Positions 51,572-63,317 of a stretch of DNA of 64,000 nt are shown here, in pieces. The notes under the pieces were generated by a model, which did not search any database, was not told the origin of the DNA, and saw only the letters and a list, made by a program, of their open reading frames with translations. The DNA is from Bradyrhizobium ontarionense. GTDB lineage: Bacteria > Pseudomonadota > Alphaproteobacteria > Rhizobiales > Xanthobacteraceae. A program made the translations under genes and the position numbers. The stretch spans positions 5,766,001 to 5,830,000 of the forward strand of contig NZ_CP088156.1 in the NCBI RefSeq assembly GCF_021088345.1, in the 5' to 3' direction. Position 1 is the stretch's first letter, and each line of letters starts with the position of its first letter.

Positions 51572-52153
51572 TTATTTCTGTATCAAAGCCCGGTTCGATT
51601 TGAACGGAGCGAGAAGACGGACGATCTCGCAGACGGCGACGAGTCCGACCAGCCAGGCGGCGCTGGTCAGCCCGAGGCGGGCGACGATCGCAAGCGTGAA
51701 GCTACCGGCGCCGCCGAGAACAGGGGTGACAGCGAGCAGTGCCAGCTCGTAGGTCGCGTAAGCGGCAAGAAGCATCAAGGGCAGTGCGGCCGGTAGCGGT
51801 AGAGCACGGGATCGTTGCAGGACGACGCGGGCCACGAAGGTGGCGGCCAGCGCGGCCACGCCGATCGCAACGCCCCAGGCGAGCGTATTCGCATCGACAG
51901 GATAATGAAGGGCGCCGAAGCCGATGCCCTGGTTGACCAGCCAGGCGCCGACCACGGCAGCCAGCGCTGATCGCAGCGGCAGCATGGCAGCGGCGATCAC
52001 TGCAAAGGCCGCGAACGGCGTGGCGCAGGCAAAGGCGAAGCTCGCCAGGGCGCAGGCGGCCACCAGCAGCAAGAAGCAGAAGGCGGCAGCATGCTGCCGC
52101 GGAACGGGCGTGAGGCGGGCCTCCGCCGGAGATGTCGTGATGTCGAGAGCCAT
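51572..52153 (-). CDS. membrane protein of the cobalamin-regulated operon
   Basis: A 193-residue protein from ATG 52153 (upstream frame to 52201 ignored). About five or six hydrophobic helices (AAAFCFLLLVAACALASFAFACA; AFAVIAAAMLPLRSALAAVVGAWLV; ALPLMLLAAYATYELALLAV). A GALHYP motif lies in a loop. I do not recognise the family; as third gene after a B12 riboswitch and btuB it is a candidate inner-membrane part of a B12 or cobalt uptake route. It ends the operon. Confidence 0.7.
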   Translation of the reverse strand: MALDITTSPAEARLTPVPRQHAAAFCFLLLVAACALASFAFACATPFAAFAVIAAAMLPLRSALAAVVGAWLVNQGIGFGALHYPVDANTLAWGVAIGVAALAATFVARVVLQRSRALPLPAALPLMLLAAYATYELALLAVTPVLGGAGSFTLAIVARLGLTSAAWLVGLVAVCEIVRLLAPFKSNRALIQK

Positions 52154-52216
52154 GGGTTGTCTCCTCTGGGGTTGATCGTAGTGTATTCGCGACGAGAGCA
52201 ACAGCCGTTTGGGCTG

Positions 52217-53215
52217 TCAGTGTGGAATCTCCGCGGTGTCGGCCTCCTCGCCATGATCGGGGCGGTCGAGCGCTCCCAGCCAGGCCCGCAGTGTTGCCGA
52301 TTCCACGCCGGAGGCCTGCAGCTGACGCAAGGTCACGCGCGCTGTCGCACGCGCGATGCGATCGCCGGGCGAGTCGGCTGCTGAGGGAGGCCGGTTCGCC
52401 ACCACATGCGCTGTGACGTCGCGCTTCAGCGCCAGAAGGCGCGGATCGCCGTAGCGATCCAGCAGGTGCTGGAAAGCGGCGAGATGACCGGCGACGAACG
52501 GCCGTGGTTGGCGGAGCGGGTCGCGCAGCGGATGCGGCGGATAGGCGTGGGCGCAGGGAATCCAGCCGTCCGGCAGCGGCTCGGTCGCGGCGTGGGTGCG
52601 GCGATGGGCGAGCAGCTTCGGCAGGATGTGGGTGTGCGGCCCGTCCGGGCTGCGGCCGCCCGGCGGCGGGATTGGCTGGAAGATCTCGGCCCGGCCGATG
52701 CGGCTGATGAAGACGCGGTGCGGGCTCGCCGCGAGCATCACCTGCATCAGCTCGTCGTCGGGGGCGAACAGCGATGCGCCGGCGTGCCGGCGCAGGGCGG
52801 CGATCACTTCCGGATCCCGGCTGCGGACACAGACGTCGACCTGCAGCGTCGACAGGCCGAGATCGAACAGGACGGCGTCCCTGTCCTCCGGACGCAGAGC
52901 ATCACGGTCAGGACCTAGATCGGTGATGCCGGTCCGCTGGCCCATGGCGCAGGCGTTGCGCGGCAGGCAAAGCGCCACGCGATGGCTCCAGTCGCTGCGC
53001 GTCGGCAGCTCCGATGCGATCAGACGAAGTTCGGCATGGGCGCGGAAGCAGATGCCGCCTCGCGCCGTCACCGCGCCGATCATGCCGGAATCATCGATAA
53101 GCTCGACCAGCTCCCCGGCATCGCGCGTGAACTCACCGATCGCACCGAAGGTTCCGAGGCTCCAGCCGGTCTCGACATCGGCGAGAAAGTCGCGAAGCTG
53201 ATCAATCGGCACCAT
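52217..53215 (-). CDS. uncharacterised 332-residue protein of the cobalamin-regulated operon
   Basis: A soluble-looking protein with no signal peptide, 30 bases after btuB. Two features stand out: a segment resembling a ligand-binding domain (VALCLPRNACAMGQRTGITDLGPDRDALRPEDRDAVLFDLG) and a His/Pro-rich middle (DGPHTHILPKLLAHRRTHA and CAHAYPPHPLRDP) that could bind metal or heme-like rings. The Cys/His positions invite a role in handling cobalamin or cobalt. It is not a family I can name with confidence; the link with btuB and the riboswitch is the only functional clue. Confidence 0.8.
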   Translation of the reverse strand: MVPIDQLRDFLADVETGWSLGTFGAIGEFTRDAGELVELIDDSGMIGAVTARGGICFRAHAELRLIASELPTRSDWSHRVALCLPRNACAMGQRTGITDLGPDRDALRPEDRDAVLFDLGLSTLQVDVCVRSRDPEVIAALRRHAGASLFAPDDELMQVMLAASPHRVFISRIGRAEIFQPIPPPGGRSPDGPHTHILPKLLAHRRTHAATEPLPDGWIPCAHAYPPHPLRDPLRQPRPFVAGHLAAFQHLLDRYGDPRLLALKRDVTAHVVANRPPSAADSPGDRIARATARVTLRQLQASGVESATLRAWLGALDRPDHGEEADTAEIPH

Positions 53216-53245
53216 GTCGTTGCTCTCCGTCGTTACGTCATTGTC

Positions 53246-55327
53246 CTATTGCGCCCCATAACTTGCCACCCGGATGCCGCCGAACACGCCAAGGCCCGGA
53301 GCCAGGAAGCCGGTCGGATTCTGGTAGTGCCGGTTGAAGAGGTTATCGATGCGGCCGAACAGCTTGATCTGGTCGGATAGCGCGTAGTCGCCGCGCAGGT
53401 TCACGAGGGTGTAGCCGGACGCGACGAGGCCTGAGGTCATGCCGTCGCGGCTGACGTCGAGCCAGTCGCTGACATGCAGCAGCGTGGCCGAGACGGTCAA
53501 CGCATCAAGCGGCGTCCAGACCGCCGTTGCGCTCCATTTCTCCTTCGGTCGTCGCAGCAGCTGCAGACCCGTCGTCGCGTCGACCGCGCGGGTGAACGTG
53601 TAGTCCGCACGCAGCGACAGCCGGTCCGTCAGCCTCGCCGCCACGAAGCTCTCGGTGCCCTCGGTGGTGGCGAGCCCGACATTGGCGTAGGAGGTGAACG
53701 TGTCGTTGAAGTTGATCAGGTTCGTGATGCTGTTGTGGAAGTAGGTCGTACCAAACCGGAAGCGTTCTTCGAACAGCGGCTGCTCGAATCCCGCATCATA
53801 GCCGGTGCTCTGCTCCGGCTTGAGGTTCGGGTTGGCGAAGAAGTTGAAGGCCGGGAAGTCCTGGTAGAGCTGGCTCAAGGTCGGCGCCTTGAAACCGGTG
53901 CCGTAGCTCGCCTTCAGCTTGGTCTCGGTGAACGGCAGGATGACGGCCGGCGCAATCCGATAGGTGCCGTGGCCGCCGAATTGATCGTTGACGTCGTTGC
54001 GCAGGCTCGCGACCACGAACACGCGCTTTGCGAACTCGCTCTGCAGCTCGATGAAACCGGCCTTGTTGCCGTTCTCGGCCGCAAGACCCGTCGTCCGCAG
54101 CCGGTCGGTCTGCTGCTCGAGACCGACGATGAAGTTGTTGTGCGGAGCGAGCTCGGTGACCGCGTGCCAGTCGTATTTGATACGCTCACCGGTCGAGATC
54201 GCGGCAATCGGATCGCCCGCCGTGAGGTCGGACGTCCGGTTGTTCACATAGTTGACGCCGAAATAGTTCCTGATCCGGCCGTCGAGCAGCGACCACACCG
54301 CTTCTTGGCGCGTCGCGAACTGGTGCACGGTATGGGTGCTCTGGGCCGCGTTCGGGACGCTGGGAAAGCCGCCATCGCCAGTGAACAGCAGGGTGGCGTC
54401 GGTGTAGCGGATCACCGAATTCAGCGTCCAGGCCTCGTTGAGGTCGATCCCGAATTTGGTCGAGGCGGTAACGTTGTCGTAGGCGTTGCCGATCGCCTTC
54501 TGTCCTGCCGGCAGCAGCTGCTGCGGCGTTACGGGGATGTCGCCGGCATGGAGATGCGCGACATTGACCGCGTAGTTCACATTGTCCTGCGAGCCGCTGA
54601 CGCCGGCCGACTGGTTGAAGGTCTGGAACGAGCCGGCCTCGATCGAGGCCGTCGCTCGCGCCGGGCCATCGCCCTTGCGCGTGACGACCGAGATCACGCC
54701 GCCGATCGCATCGGAGCCATAGAGGCCGCTCTGTGGGCCCCTGAGCACCTCGAACTGCTGGATGTCCGAGGTCAGCAAATGGGCGAAGTCGAAGGCGCCA
54801 TTGGCATTGGTGACGTCACCGACGTCGATGCCGTCGATCAGGATCGTGGTGTGATTGGAGTTGGTCCCGCGGGTGAAGACCGAGCTCTGGCCACCAGGGC
54901 CGCCGGTCTGCACGACGTTCAATCCGGGAATGGTGGCGAGGATGTCTGGCACGCTGCGTAACTGCTGCGTGGCGATGTCCTTCTCCGTGACCACCGAAAT
55001 CGCGTTCGCCACGTTGGCGGCCGGCGTCACGATGCCGGTCGGGCTGACGACGAGTTGTGCGTTAGCCGGTGCCGACGTGGCAACTGGGGCCTGTGAGGGC
55101 ATAGGCTGTGGCGGCCGTACCCGCGGCGTCTGCGTCGCGCGCTGCACGACGGGTTTTGGTCGTGGCGTCACCCGCGGCGGGTCGACCTCGACGGGCGGCA
55201 GCAGGTTGGGAGAGGCGGACTGCTGGGCATTCGCCGGGGCTGCCCCGAAAGCGGCGAGAGCGAAAAGAGCGGTCGACGACAACAGGCCGGCGCGTTCGCG
55301 CCGGGCGATAGACAGAAAAGAGAACAC
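53246..55327 (-). CDS. btuB: BtuB-like TonB-dependent cobalamin receptor
   Basis: A 693-residue receptor started at GTG 55327 (AGGG six bases before), giving a signal peptide (SIARRERAGLLSSTALFALAAFGAAPANA). The probable TonB box is NLLPPVEVDPP, then a Pro-rich linker. The plug (ISVVTEKDIATQQLRSVPDILATIPGLNVVQTGG; TTILIDGIDVGDVT; FEVLRGPQSGLYGSDAIGGVISVVT) is of the BtuB type, and the barrel ends in FGGIRVASYGAQ. Cobalamin as substrate is supported by the riboswitch 128 bases upstream. Confidence 0.93.
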   Translation of the reverse strand: MFSFLSIARRERAGLLSSTALFALAAFGAAPANAQQSASPNLLPPVEVDPPRVTPRPKPVVQRATQTPRVRPPQPMPSQAPVATSAPANAQLVVSPTGIVTPAANVANAISVVTEKDIATQQLRSVPDILATIPGLNVVQTGGPGGQSSVFTRGTNSNHTTILIDGIDVGDVTNANGAFDFAHLLTSDIQQFEVLRGPQSGLYGSDAIGGVISVVTRKGDGPARATASIEAGSFQTFNQSAGVSGSQDNVNYAVNVAHLHAGDIPVTPQQLLPAGQKAIGNAYDNVTASTKFGIDLNEAWTLNSVIRYTDATLLFTGDGGFPSVPNAAQSTHTVHQFATRQEAVWSLLDGRIRNYFGVNYVNNRTSDLTAGDPIAAISTGERIKYDWHAVTELAPHNNFIVGLEQQTDRLRTTGLAAENGNKAGFIELQSEFAKRVFVVASLRNDVNDQFGGHGTYRIAPAVILPFTETKLKASYGTGFKAPTLSQLYQDFPAFNFFANPNLKPEQSTGYDAGFEQPLFEERFRFGTTYFHNSITNLINFNDTFTSYANVGLATTEGTESFVAARLTDRLSLRADYTFTRAVDATTGLQLLRRPKEKWSATAVWTPLDALTVSATLLHVSDWLDVSRDGMTSGLVASGYTLVNLRGDYALSDQIKLFGRIDNLFNRHYQNPTGFLAPGLGVFGGIRVASYGAQ

Positions 55328-55454
55328 GAGGGACCCTGGGCATGACGTCAGTGGCACGTCACCGCGAACGAGGTCCCACACCAGATAATACTATCCGGCG
55401 CAGAAACGATGCCAATAAACGCCCCGACCGGCATCTTCGCGTGTGACCACGGCT

Positions 55455-55643
55455 GACGGCAGGTCTCCTGGCTCGCGGGTCGTCACCTCCACGCCGCCTT
55501 CCCGGGACCGAGATTTCCCAGTGGCATCTGGCGCGAGATTCGCCGCTTACAGTTGCGGGGGCAGCTGCGGCCTTCGATCATGTCTCCTGCGAGACTTGTC
55601 CGGCACCGCATTCCCTTTTGAGCCCCTGTTAGGGGGCACCGTC
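55455..55643 (-). promoter_or_regulatory. cobalamin (AdoCbl) riboswitch upstream of btuB
   Basis: On the minus strand the conserved parts occur in order: GGTGCC start of P1/P2, GGGAA followed by CGGTG, GCTGCCCCCGCAACTGT, GCCACTG, GGGAAGG, and the B12 box GCGAGCCAGGAGACCTGCC. Adenosylcobalamin binding should shut down the btuB operon, at the level of translation or transcription. Confidence 0.96.
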
Positions 55644-56233
55644 GCGTTCATGTTAAGAGTTTGTCAAAGTTCGAGTCAATCGGTCGATCGGGTATACGGA
55701 TGTCTAACCTGCACTGTTGCTCAAGCGTGACAACCATGTCGTCTCTCCGGCCGGGATGACTTCTGCGAGCGACTCGCGAAGCGAGGCACGGCGCAACGAG
55801 GCAACCCGCGTTCGGCTATCGATTTATCGACGATGCCCGGCCATAACGGCGGCGAATGCCGTCCGAGCAGTCCCGCCGTCAGTGTCCAGATCGAACGGAC
55901 GTTCCCGAGCCGGGGTGCAGCGCCCGGATCGCGGCCGACATTGCCGCGGACCCGGCATTTGCAACTCTGTGCTCCAACAGCAGCGGAGCATTCGGCAGCG
56001 GCGTGATCATCGAGCCGGAGTGGGCCGTGGCGCCTTTCCATGCGCCGACCATCCTGACCTGTCTCACCGTCCTCGTCCTCGCAGCCGGCAGTTGCTGGCT
56101 GCTGGTGAGAGGCCTGAAGACGCCGACAACGGCCGCTTATTTAGCGGTGATGGATCACTGGCTCATGCATGGATGCGACCGGCCGGGCCGGCCGCAACAT
56201 TGGTCTGATAGATCACTTGCTCTGCGTCGAATG
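55644..56233. other. intergenic region between the riboswitch and nrdB
   Basis: About 590 bases. A plus-strand frame (55856-56479) contains one hydrophobic stretch near 56040-56120, but it runs antisense into nrdB and has no good start. The btuB promoter should lie around 55650-55720 on the minus strand. Confidence 0.45.
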
Positions 56234-56260
56234 TGCCGGGATCCATTGCGGATCCCGGCA
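56234..56260 (-). terminator. stem-loop after nrdB
   Basis: TGCCGGGATCC (56234-56244) and GGATCCCGGCA (56250-56260) form a perfect 11-bp stem with a 5-base loop, 30 bases past the nrdB stop. Strong stem but no T tract, so factor-independent termination is not certain. Confidence 0.6.
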
Positions 56261-56290
56261 TCATGTCATCGACGTTCCTGGCGATGCGGT

Positions 56291-57451
56291 CTAGTCCCAG
56301 CTCAGCGCGCCGCCATTCTGGTACTCGATCACGCGCGTCTCGAAGAAGTTCTTCTCCTTCTTCAGATCCATCGCCTCCGACATCCATGGAAACGGGTTCT
56401 CTGCCTCCGCAAACACGGGCGGCAGTCCGATCTGGGCGCAGCGGCGATTGGTGATGAAGTGCATGTACTGCTCGCATAGCGCTGCATTCAGTCCCAGAAA
56501 GCCGCGGGGCATCGTATCACGCCCGTAGGCGGCCTCGAGCTCGGCTGCCTCCCGCAGCATGCCGCGCAGTTCCTCCTGGAAGTCAGGGGTCCACAGATGC
56601 GGATTTTCGATCTTGATCTGGTTGATGACGTCGATGCCGAAGTTCAAATGGATGCTCTCGTCGCGTAGGATGTACTGGTACTGCTCGGCGATGCCGACCA
56701 TTTTGTTGCGGCGGCCGAGCGACAGGATCTGCGCGAAGCCGGTGTAGAACCACATGCCTTCGAACACGACATAGAACGCGACGAGATCGCGCAGGAAGGC
56801 CTGGTCATGCTCCGGCGTTCCGGTCCTGAAGGTGGGGTCGTCGAGGTGCTGCGTGTGCTTCAGCGCCCAGGCCGCCTTGTCGGTGATCGATGGCACCTCG
56901 CGGTACATGTTGAAGAGCTCGCCTTCGTCGAGACCGAGGCTCTCGACGACGTACTGGAAGGTGTGGGTATGAACGGCCTCCTCAAAGGCCTGTCGCAGCA
57001 GATATTGCCGGCATTCCGGGTTGGTGAGGTGGCGGTAGATCGCCAGCACGATGTTGTTGGCTACCAGCGACTCGGAGGCTGCGAAGAAGCCGAGATTGCG
57101 CTTGATGGCGCGGCGCTCGTCGTCGGTGAGTCCGTCGCGCGACTTCCACAGCGCGATATCGGCCTGCATCGATACTTCGGTCGGCATCCAATGATTGTTG
57201 CAGGCGGAGAGATACTTCTCCCACGCCCAGCGGTACTTCAGCGGCAGCAGCTGATTGACGTCGGCGCGGCAGTTGATCATCCGCTTGTCGTCGACGGAGA
57301 CGCGGCCTCCGGCGCGATCGATCGCGCCGAGACCGCTCTGGTCTGCGGGCTCCTGTCTCGCCGGCTCGAGCCTCGCGAGGACGGCCTGCCGCCGAGGGGC
57401 GAGCGAACGGACCGTGGCGACCGCGGGCTCGGTATCTGACCAGTCTAGCAT
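56291..57451 (-). CDS. nrdB: ribonucleotide reductase small subunit, class Ic (Mn/Fe, Phe at radical-Tyr site)
   Basis: A 386-residue R2 protein from ATG 57451. Metal ligands are E127 (FFAASES), E158 and H161 (FEEAVH), E231 (VVFEGMWF), E265 and H268 (RDESIH). The radical tyrosine expected four residues after H161 is F165 (HTHTF), and the first ligand is Glu instead of the Asp of class Ia. All spacings (31, 3, 4, 73, 34, 3 with the Phe counted from H161) equal those of the Chlamydia class Ic protein (E89, E120, H123, F127, E193, E227, H230), including the following Tyr (Y167). It should use a manganese/iron cofactor as oxidant. Gap to nrdA is 29 bases. Confidence 0.93.
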   Translation of the reverse strand: MLDWSDTEPAVATVRSLAPRRQAVLARLEPARQEPADQSGLGAIDRAGGRVSVDDKRMINCRADVNQLLPLKYRWAWEKYLSACNNHWMPTEVSMQADIALWKSRDGLTDDERRAIKRNLGFFAASESLVANNIVLAIYRHLTNPECRQYLLRQAFEEAVHTHTFQYVVESLGLDEGELFNMYREVPSITDKAAWALKHTQHLDDPTFRTGTPEHDQAFLRDLVAFYVVFEGMWFYTGFAQILSLGRRNKMVGIAEQYQYILRDESIHLNFGIDVINQIKIENPHLWTPDFQEELRGMLREAAELEAAYGRDTMPRGFLGLNAALCEQYMHFITNRRCAQIGLPPVFAEAENPFPWMSEAMDLKKEKNFFETRVIEYQNGGALSWD

Positions 57452-57480
57452 CGTGGCTTCCCTTCTTATTCTTGCTGTTC

Positions 57481-60384
<2,904 letters not shown>

Positions 60385-60514
60385 CAAGGGCCCCGTGATG
60401 CGCAGTTTGCATTTGGACGGGGCAGACAGGGGCGCAGCAGCGCACCGCGCGGCGAAACGCCGAACGATGCCGTGCCAGCGACCGCCGGGACACCCCGCCC
60501 GTGGACGTTCAGGT

Positions 60515-60705
60515 TGTCGCGGCAGGTCTCCTGGCTCGCAGGTCATCGCTCGCCTCCCGCCTTCCCGGCGCGGTTGCGCCAGTGACGTCATTCGGAGGCA
60601 GCTCGCTGCTGACAGTTGCGGGGGCAGCGCCGGAATTCCACCTGTCAAAGTGGTTCACCGGCTTCCCTCTTAGCCACCACATCTTGCGAAGCAGTGGAAC
60701 CGTGA
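60515..60705 (-). promoter_or_regulatory. cobalamin (AdoCbl) riboswitch upstream of nrdAB
   Basis: On the minus strand: GGGAA and CGGTG, GCTGCCCCCGCAACTGT, GGGAAGG, and B12 box GCGAGCCAGGAGACCTGCC in the right order and spacing. The stem from GCCGGTG to the core differs from the btuB copy, so this is not a recent duplicate. Confidence 0.96.
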
Positions 60706-60748
60706 CGTCCATATGTGGTGATATTCGATGCGGAGTGTCAACGATTCG

Positions 60749-61279
60749 TTAGCGGCCCTGGAAAGATTCGCTGTGGAGGGGACGCGGTTCCGTGCCCGCA
60801 TCGGCGCGCCGCCACGCCGCGACCTGATCGGGGCGCGCGGCCAGGCTGCGGATGACCTCTGGGGCGTAGATGGGAAGGCTCACCTGCTTCTTGCCTTGAC
60901 TGAAGAAAGACTGCCCGGCGCTTGGCAAGCGACCGTCCTTCGACCAGCGCCGTCGTTCGGCCCCTGAAATCGAGAGAATCTGTTCCACGGTCTTGGCGGA
61001 CAGAGGCTGCTGCTGCAACAGGCCGAGCCGTTCCTCGACGACCGCGCAGAGCGACAGGATCTCGGCTTCTGTCGCACGCGGGCACGCGATCGAGACACCG
61101 GATGCAGTATCTTGCACCACGCAATCGAGCTTCTGTCGAAAGATCGAGCGCATCAGCCGCAGGGCTGTGTTCGCTTTCTTGGTGCTGCCCGAGGTCAGCT
61201 GCTGCGAGGGGGAGAACTCGACCGTGCGCAAGGACGCCACTTTGGACGTATCGAGGTAACGATCACGCTCTGCACTCAT
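60749..61279 (-). CDS. hypothetical protein behind the acyl-CoA regulator gene
   Basis: A 176-residue protein that starts 24 bases after the regulator stop. Residues 90-125 (SAKTVEQILSISGAERRRWSKDGRLPSAG) look like a small helix-turn-helix. The N-terminal half is Ser/Thr- and Lys-rich, then ERLGLLQQQPL. I do not recognise the family. It is read as an operon partner of the regulator; a DNA-binding function is a guess. Confidence 0.7.
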   Translation of the reverse strand: MSAERDRYLDTSKVASLRTVEFSPSQQLTSGSTKKANTALRLMRSIFRQKLDCVVQDTASGVSIACPRATEAEILSLCAVVEERLGLLQQQPLSAKTVEQILSISGAERRRWSKDGRLPSAGQSFFSQGKKQVSLPIYAPEVIRSLAARPDQVAAWRRADAGTEPRPLHSESFQGR

Positions 61280-61303
61280 GCACGTGTCATCGGGCTGACG
61301 ATG

Positions 61304-62725
61304 TCATCTGGCTGAACTTGCATATGGCGCAAAGGACGATTGCCTTTCGTCGATGACCAGCGGGCGCCCAAGCGGCGGAAAGGCGCGCTGTGGGCAGTTC
61401 GCACGTTCGCACACCTTGCATCCGGTGCCAATGGGAGTGGCTGACGCAGCATTGTCGACGTTCAATTCGCTTGCATAGACGATTTCGGGGGCGTGCCTGA
61501 CGTCGCATCCCAGGGCGACGGCGAACGTCTTGTTCAGCGAGCCATAGCCGCCCCTTCGGTGTGTGACCGTGCGCGCGATCCAGAGATAGGTTCGCTCGTC
61601 CGGCATCCGCGCGAGTTGCGTAAGAATGCGCCCCGGACTGGCGAACGCCTCGTAGACGTTCCACAACGGACAGGTTCCGCCGATTCGCGAGAAATGGAAG
61701 TCCGTCGCCGACTGGCGTTTCGAGATGTTACCGGCGCGATCGACCCTGATGAAGAAGAAGGGAACGCCGCGCGCCCCGCGACGCTGCAGCGTGCTCAGAC
61801 GATGGCAGATCGTCTCGAAGCCGACGCCGAACTCATCGCCGAGAAGCTCGATGTCATAGCGCAGTCTCCTCGCCTCGGCGAGGAAGCGGCCGTAGGGCAT
61901 GATCAATGCTCCTGCGAAATAGTTGGCGAGGCCGATGCGGGCGAGCACGCTCGTCTCGGCGTTCCTGAAACTGCCGCCTTCGACGAGCGCCATGAGCTCG
62001 CGGTCGAGCGACAGCATGGCGATCTGTGTTGCAAGCTGGAACGCCTGCTGCCCGGGCTCCAGCAGACGTGATAGATGCAGCGTCTTTGCTTTCGGATCGA
62101 AGCGGCGGTGCGACCCCGTCGATGATCCGTCGATCGCGACCGTGACGCCGTGACTGGCGCGCAGATGCTCGCTGAGAATGGCCGGCGTCACCATTCCCGT
62201 CGGGGTGAGGGCTTGCGCCATGTGCTCGGCGGCATCATCGAGCTCTGCGATGTGATTGTGCCGCGCATAGAAGAAGTCGCGGACCTCCTCGTAGGGCGTC
62301 GACGGCAGGATTACGGTCTCCGCTTGGCGGTCTTCACCCAGCCGCGCTGCCATCGCCGCTGCTCGTTCGATCGCTTGACGGTGCTTGCTGTTGAGGGTGA
62401 CGAGCGCGCGACCGATCGCCGGCATGTTTGCGGCCAGCTCCCGCAGCTCCGCCGTGGAGATCGTCTCGCCGATCTGCGGATCGGACAGGACCTCGCGCAG
62501 GTCGGCAATCAAGCGCGTCTCGTCATCTTCCGAGAACAGCTGAATATCGACGCCGAACGCTGCGTTCAGCTTGAGCAGAACCGGGATCGTCAGTGGACGC
62601 TGATTGTTCTCGAGTTGATTGAGATAGCTCAGCGAGATGCCGATGGCCGATGCAAGCGCCTGCTGGGTCAGCCGGCGCTCTTCGCGCAGCCGCTTCAAGC
62701 GTACTCCCATATAGGCTTTCTTCAT
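61304..62725 (-). CDS. XRE-type short-chain acyl-CoA regulator (PrpR/RamB family)
   Basis: A 473-residue regulator from ATG 62725. N-terminal helix-turn-helix (GVRLKRLREERRLTQQALASAIGISLSYLNQLENNQRPLT), a central IrrE-like/ligand domain (RRFDPKAKTLHLSRLLEPGQQAFQLATQIA) and a C-terminal DUF2083 domain with conserved cysteines (GGTCPLWNVYEAFASPGRI; CDVRHAPEIVYASEL; GCKVCERANCPQRAFPPLG). Relatives RamB and mycobacterial PrpR sense acetyl- or propionyl-CoA. The divergent prpD makes propionate metabolism the likely target. Confidence 0.9.
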   Translation of the reverse strand: MKKAYMGVRLKRLREERRLTQQALASAIGISLSYLNQLENNQRPLTIPVLLKLNAAFGVDIQLFSEDDETRLIADLREVLSDPQIGETISTAELRELAANMPAIGRALVTLNSKHRQAIERAAAMAARLGEDRQAETVILPSTPYEEVRDFFYARHNHIAELDDAAEHMAQALTPTGMVTPAILSEHLRASHGVTVAIDGSSTGSHRRFDPKAKTLHLSRLLEPGQQAFQLATQIAMLSLDRELMALVEGGSFRNAETSVLARIGLANYFAGALIMPYGRFLAEARRLRYDIELLGDEFGVGFETICHRLSTLQRRGARGVPFFFIRVDRAGNISKRQSATDFHFSRIGGTCPLWNVYEAFASPGRILTQLARMPDERTYLWIARTVTHRRGGYGSLNKTFAVALGCDVRHAPEIVYASELNVDNAASATPIGTGCKVCERANCPQRAFPPLGRPLVIDERQSSFAPYASSAR

Positions 62726-62885
62726 CGGGCTCTCCGCAAGTCTTATCGCAAGTCTCTTCGCAAGCTTCGCTGAATTGCGCGAGGAGCTTCGCAAAGCTTT
62801 GCCATTTCAGCACTAGGCGCGTGTCTCGCGTTGCAGATATTGCGAACACCGAACCAACTTGCAAGAGCACCCGGACGCCTCATCG
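62726..62885. promoter_or_regulatory. divergent promoter region with repeated TTGCGAA-type motifs
   Basis: Repeats of TTCGCAA/TTGCGAA-like cores occur near 62744-62772 and 62788-62855, and GCAAAGCTTTGC (62791-62802) is a perfect palindrome. RamB/PrpR proteins are known to bind TTTGCAAA-like sites, so these are the expected operators for the adjacent regulator acting on itself and on the thioesterase-prpD unit. Confidence 0.55.
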
Positions 62886-63317
62886 ATGCAAGTCCTTCTT
62901 CAGCCTACCTCCAGCGCGGCCGAACCGACCCGCTTCGTCGAGATCGTCTTTCCCGAGCAGGCCAATCACTACGGCACGCTGTTTGGTGGCGCGGCGCTGA
63001 GTCTGATGGGGAAGGCGGCGTTCGTTGCCGCGACCCGCCGGGCACGCCGTGCGGTGGTGATGGCTGCATCTGACCGTGTGCAATTCCATGAACCGGTTCG
63101 CGTGGGAGAGCTCGTCGAGCTGACTGCCCACGTCGAGCGCATCGGACGCTCGTCGATGACCGTCGTCGTTGAAGTCGTCGCGGAAACGCTGGTGACGGGC
63201 TCGCGGCGAGTCGCCATGCGCGGCTCCTTCGAGATGGTTGCCGTCGATGCCGCGGGACGTCCGACGCCCATCGATGTCCCAGCCCCAGACGAGATCGAAA
63301 GGAATTTGTCGTCGTGA
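62886..63317 (+). CDS. acyl-CoA thioesterase, hotdog fold (YciA-like)
   Basis: About 143 residues from ATG 62886; TTG 62859 is an alternative start. The hotdog signature [58 protein letters not shown] is that of acyl-CoA hydrolases. The stop overlaps the GTG start of prpD (GTGA), so the two are translationally coupled. It probably releases CoA from propionyl- or methylcitryl-pathway thioesters. Confidence 0.88.
   Translation: MQVLLQPTSSAAEPTRFVEIVFPEQANHYGTLFGGAALSLMGKAAFVAATRRARRAVVMAASDRVQFHEPVRVGELVELTAHVERIGRSSMTVVVEVVAETLVTGSRRVAMRGSFEMVAVDAAGRPTPIDVPAPDEIERNLSS

Noticed and set aside
19308..51583. 15-base identity CGTTATTTCTGTATC at about 19308 and 51569, considered as element attachment sites
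   Set aside because: One or two such matches are expected by chance in a window of this size, and neither site shows an integrase, tRNA or other boundary sign.
53474..54961. 495-codon plus-strand frame opposite btuB
   Set aside because: Mirror of the codon bias of the receptor gene; composition and lack of motifs mark it as a shadow despite its length.
55856..56479. Plus-strand frame with one hydrophobic segment beside nrdB
   Set aside because: Runs antisense into nrdB, lacks a good start, and its single hydrophobic stretch is short and unsupported.
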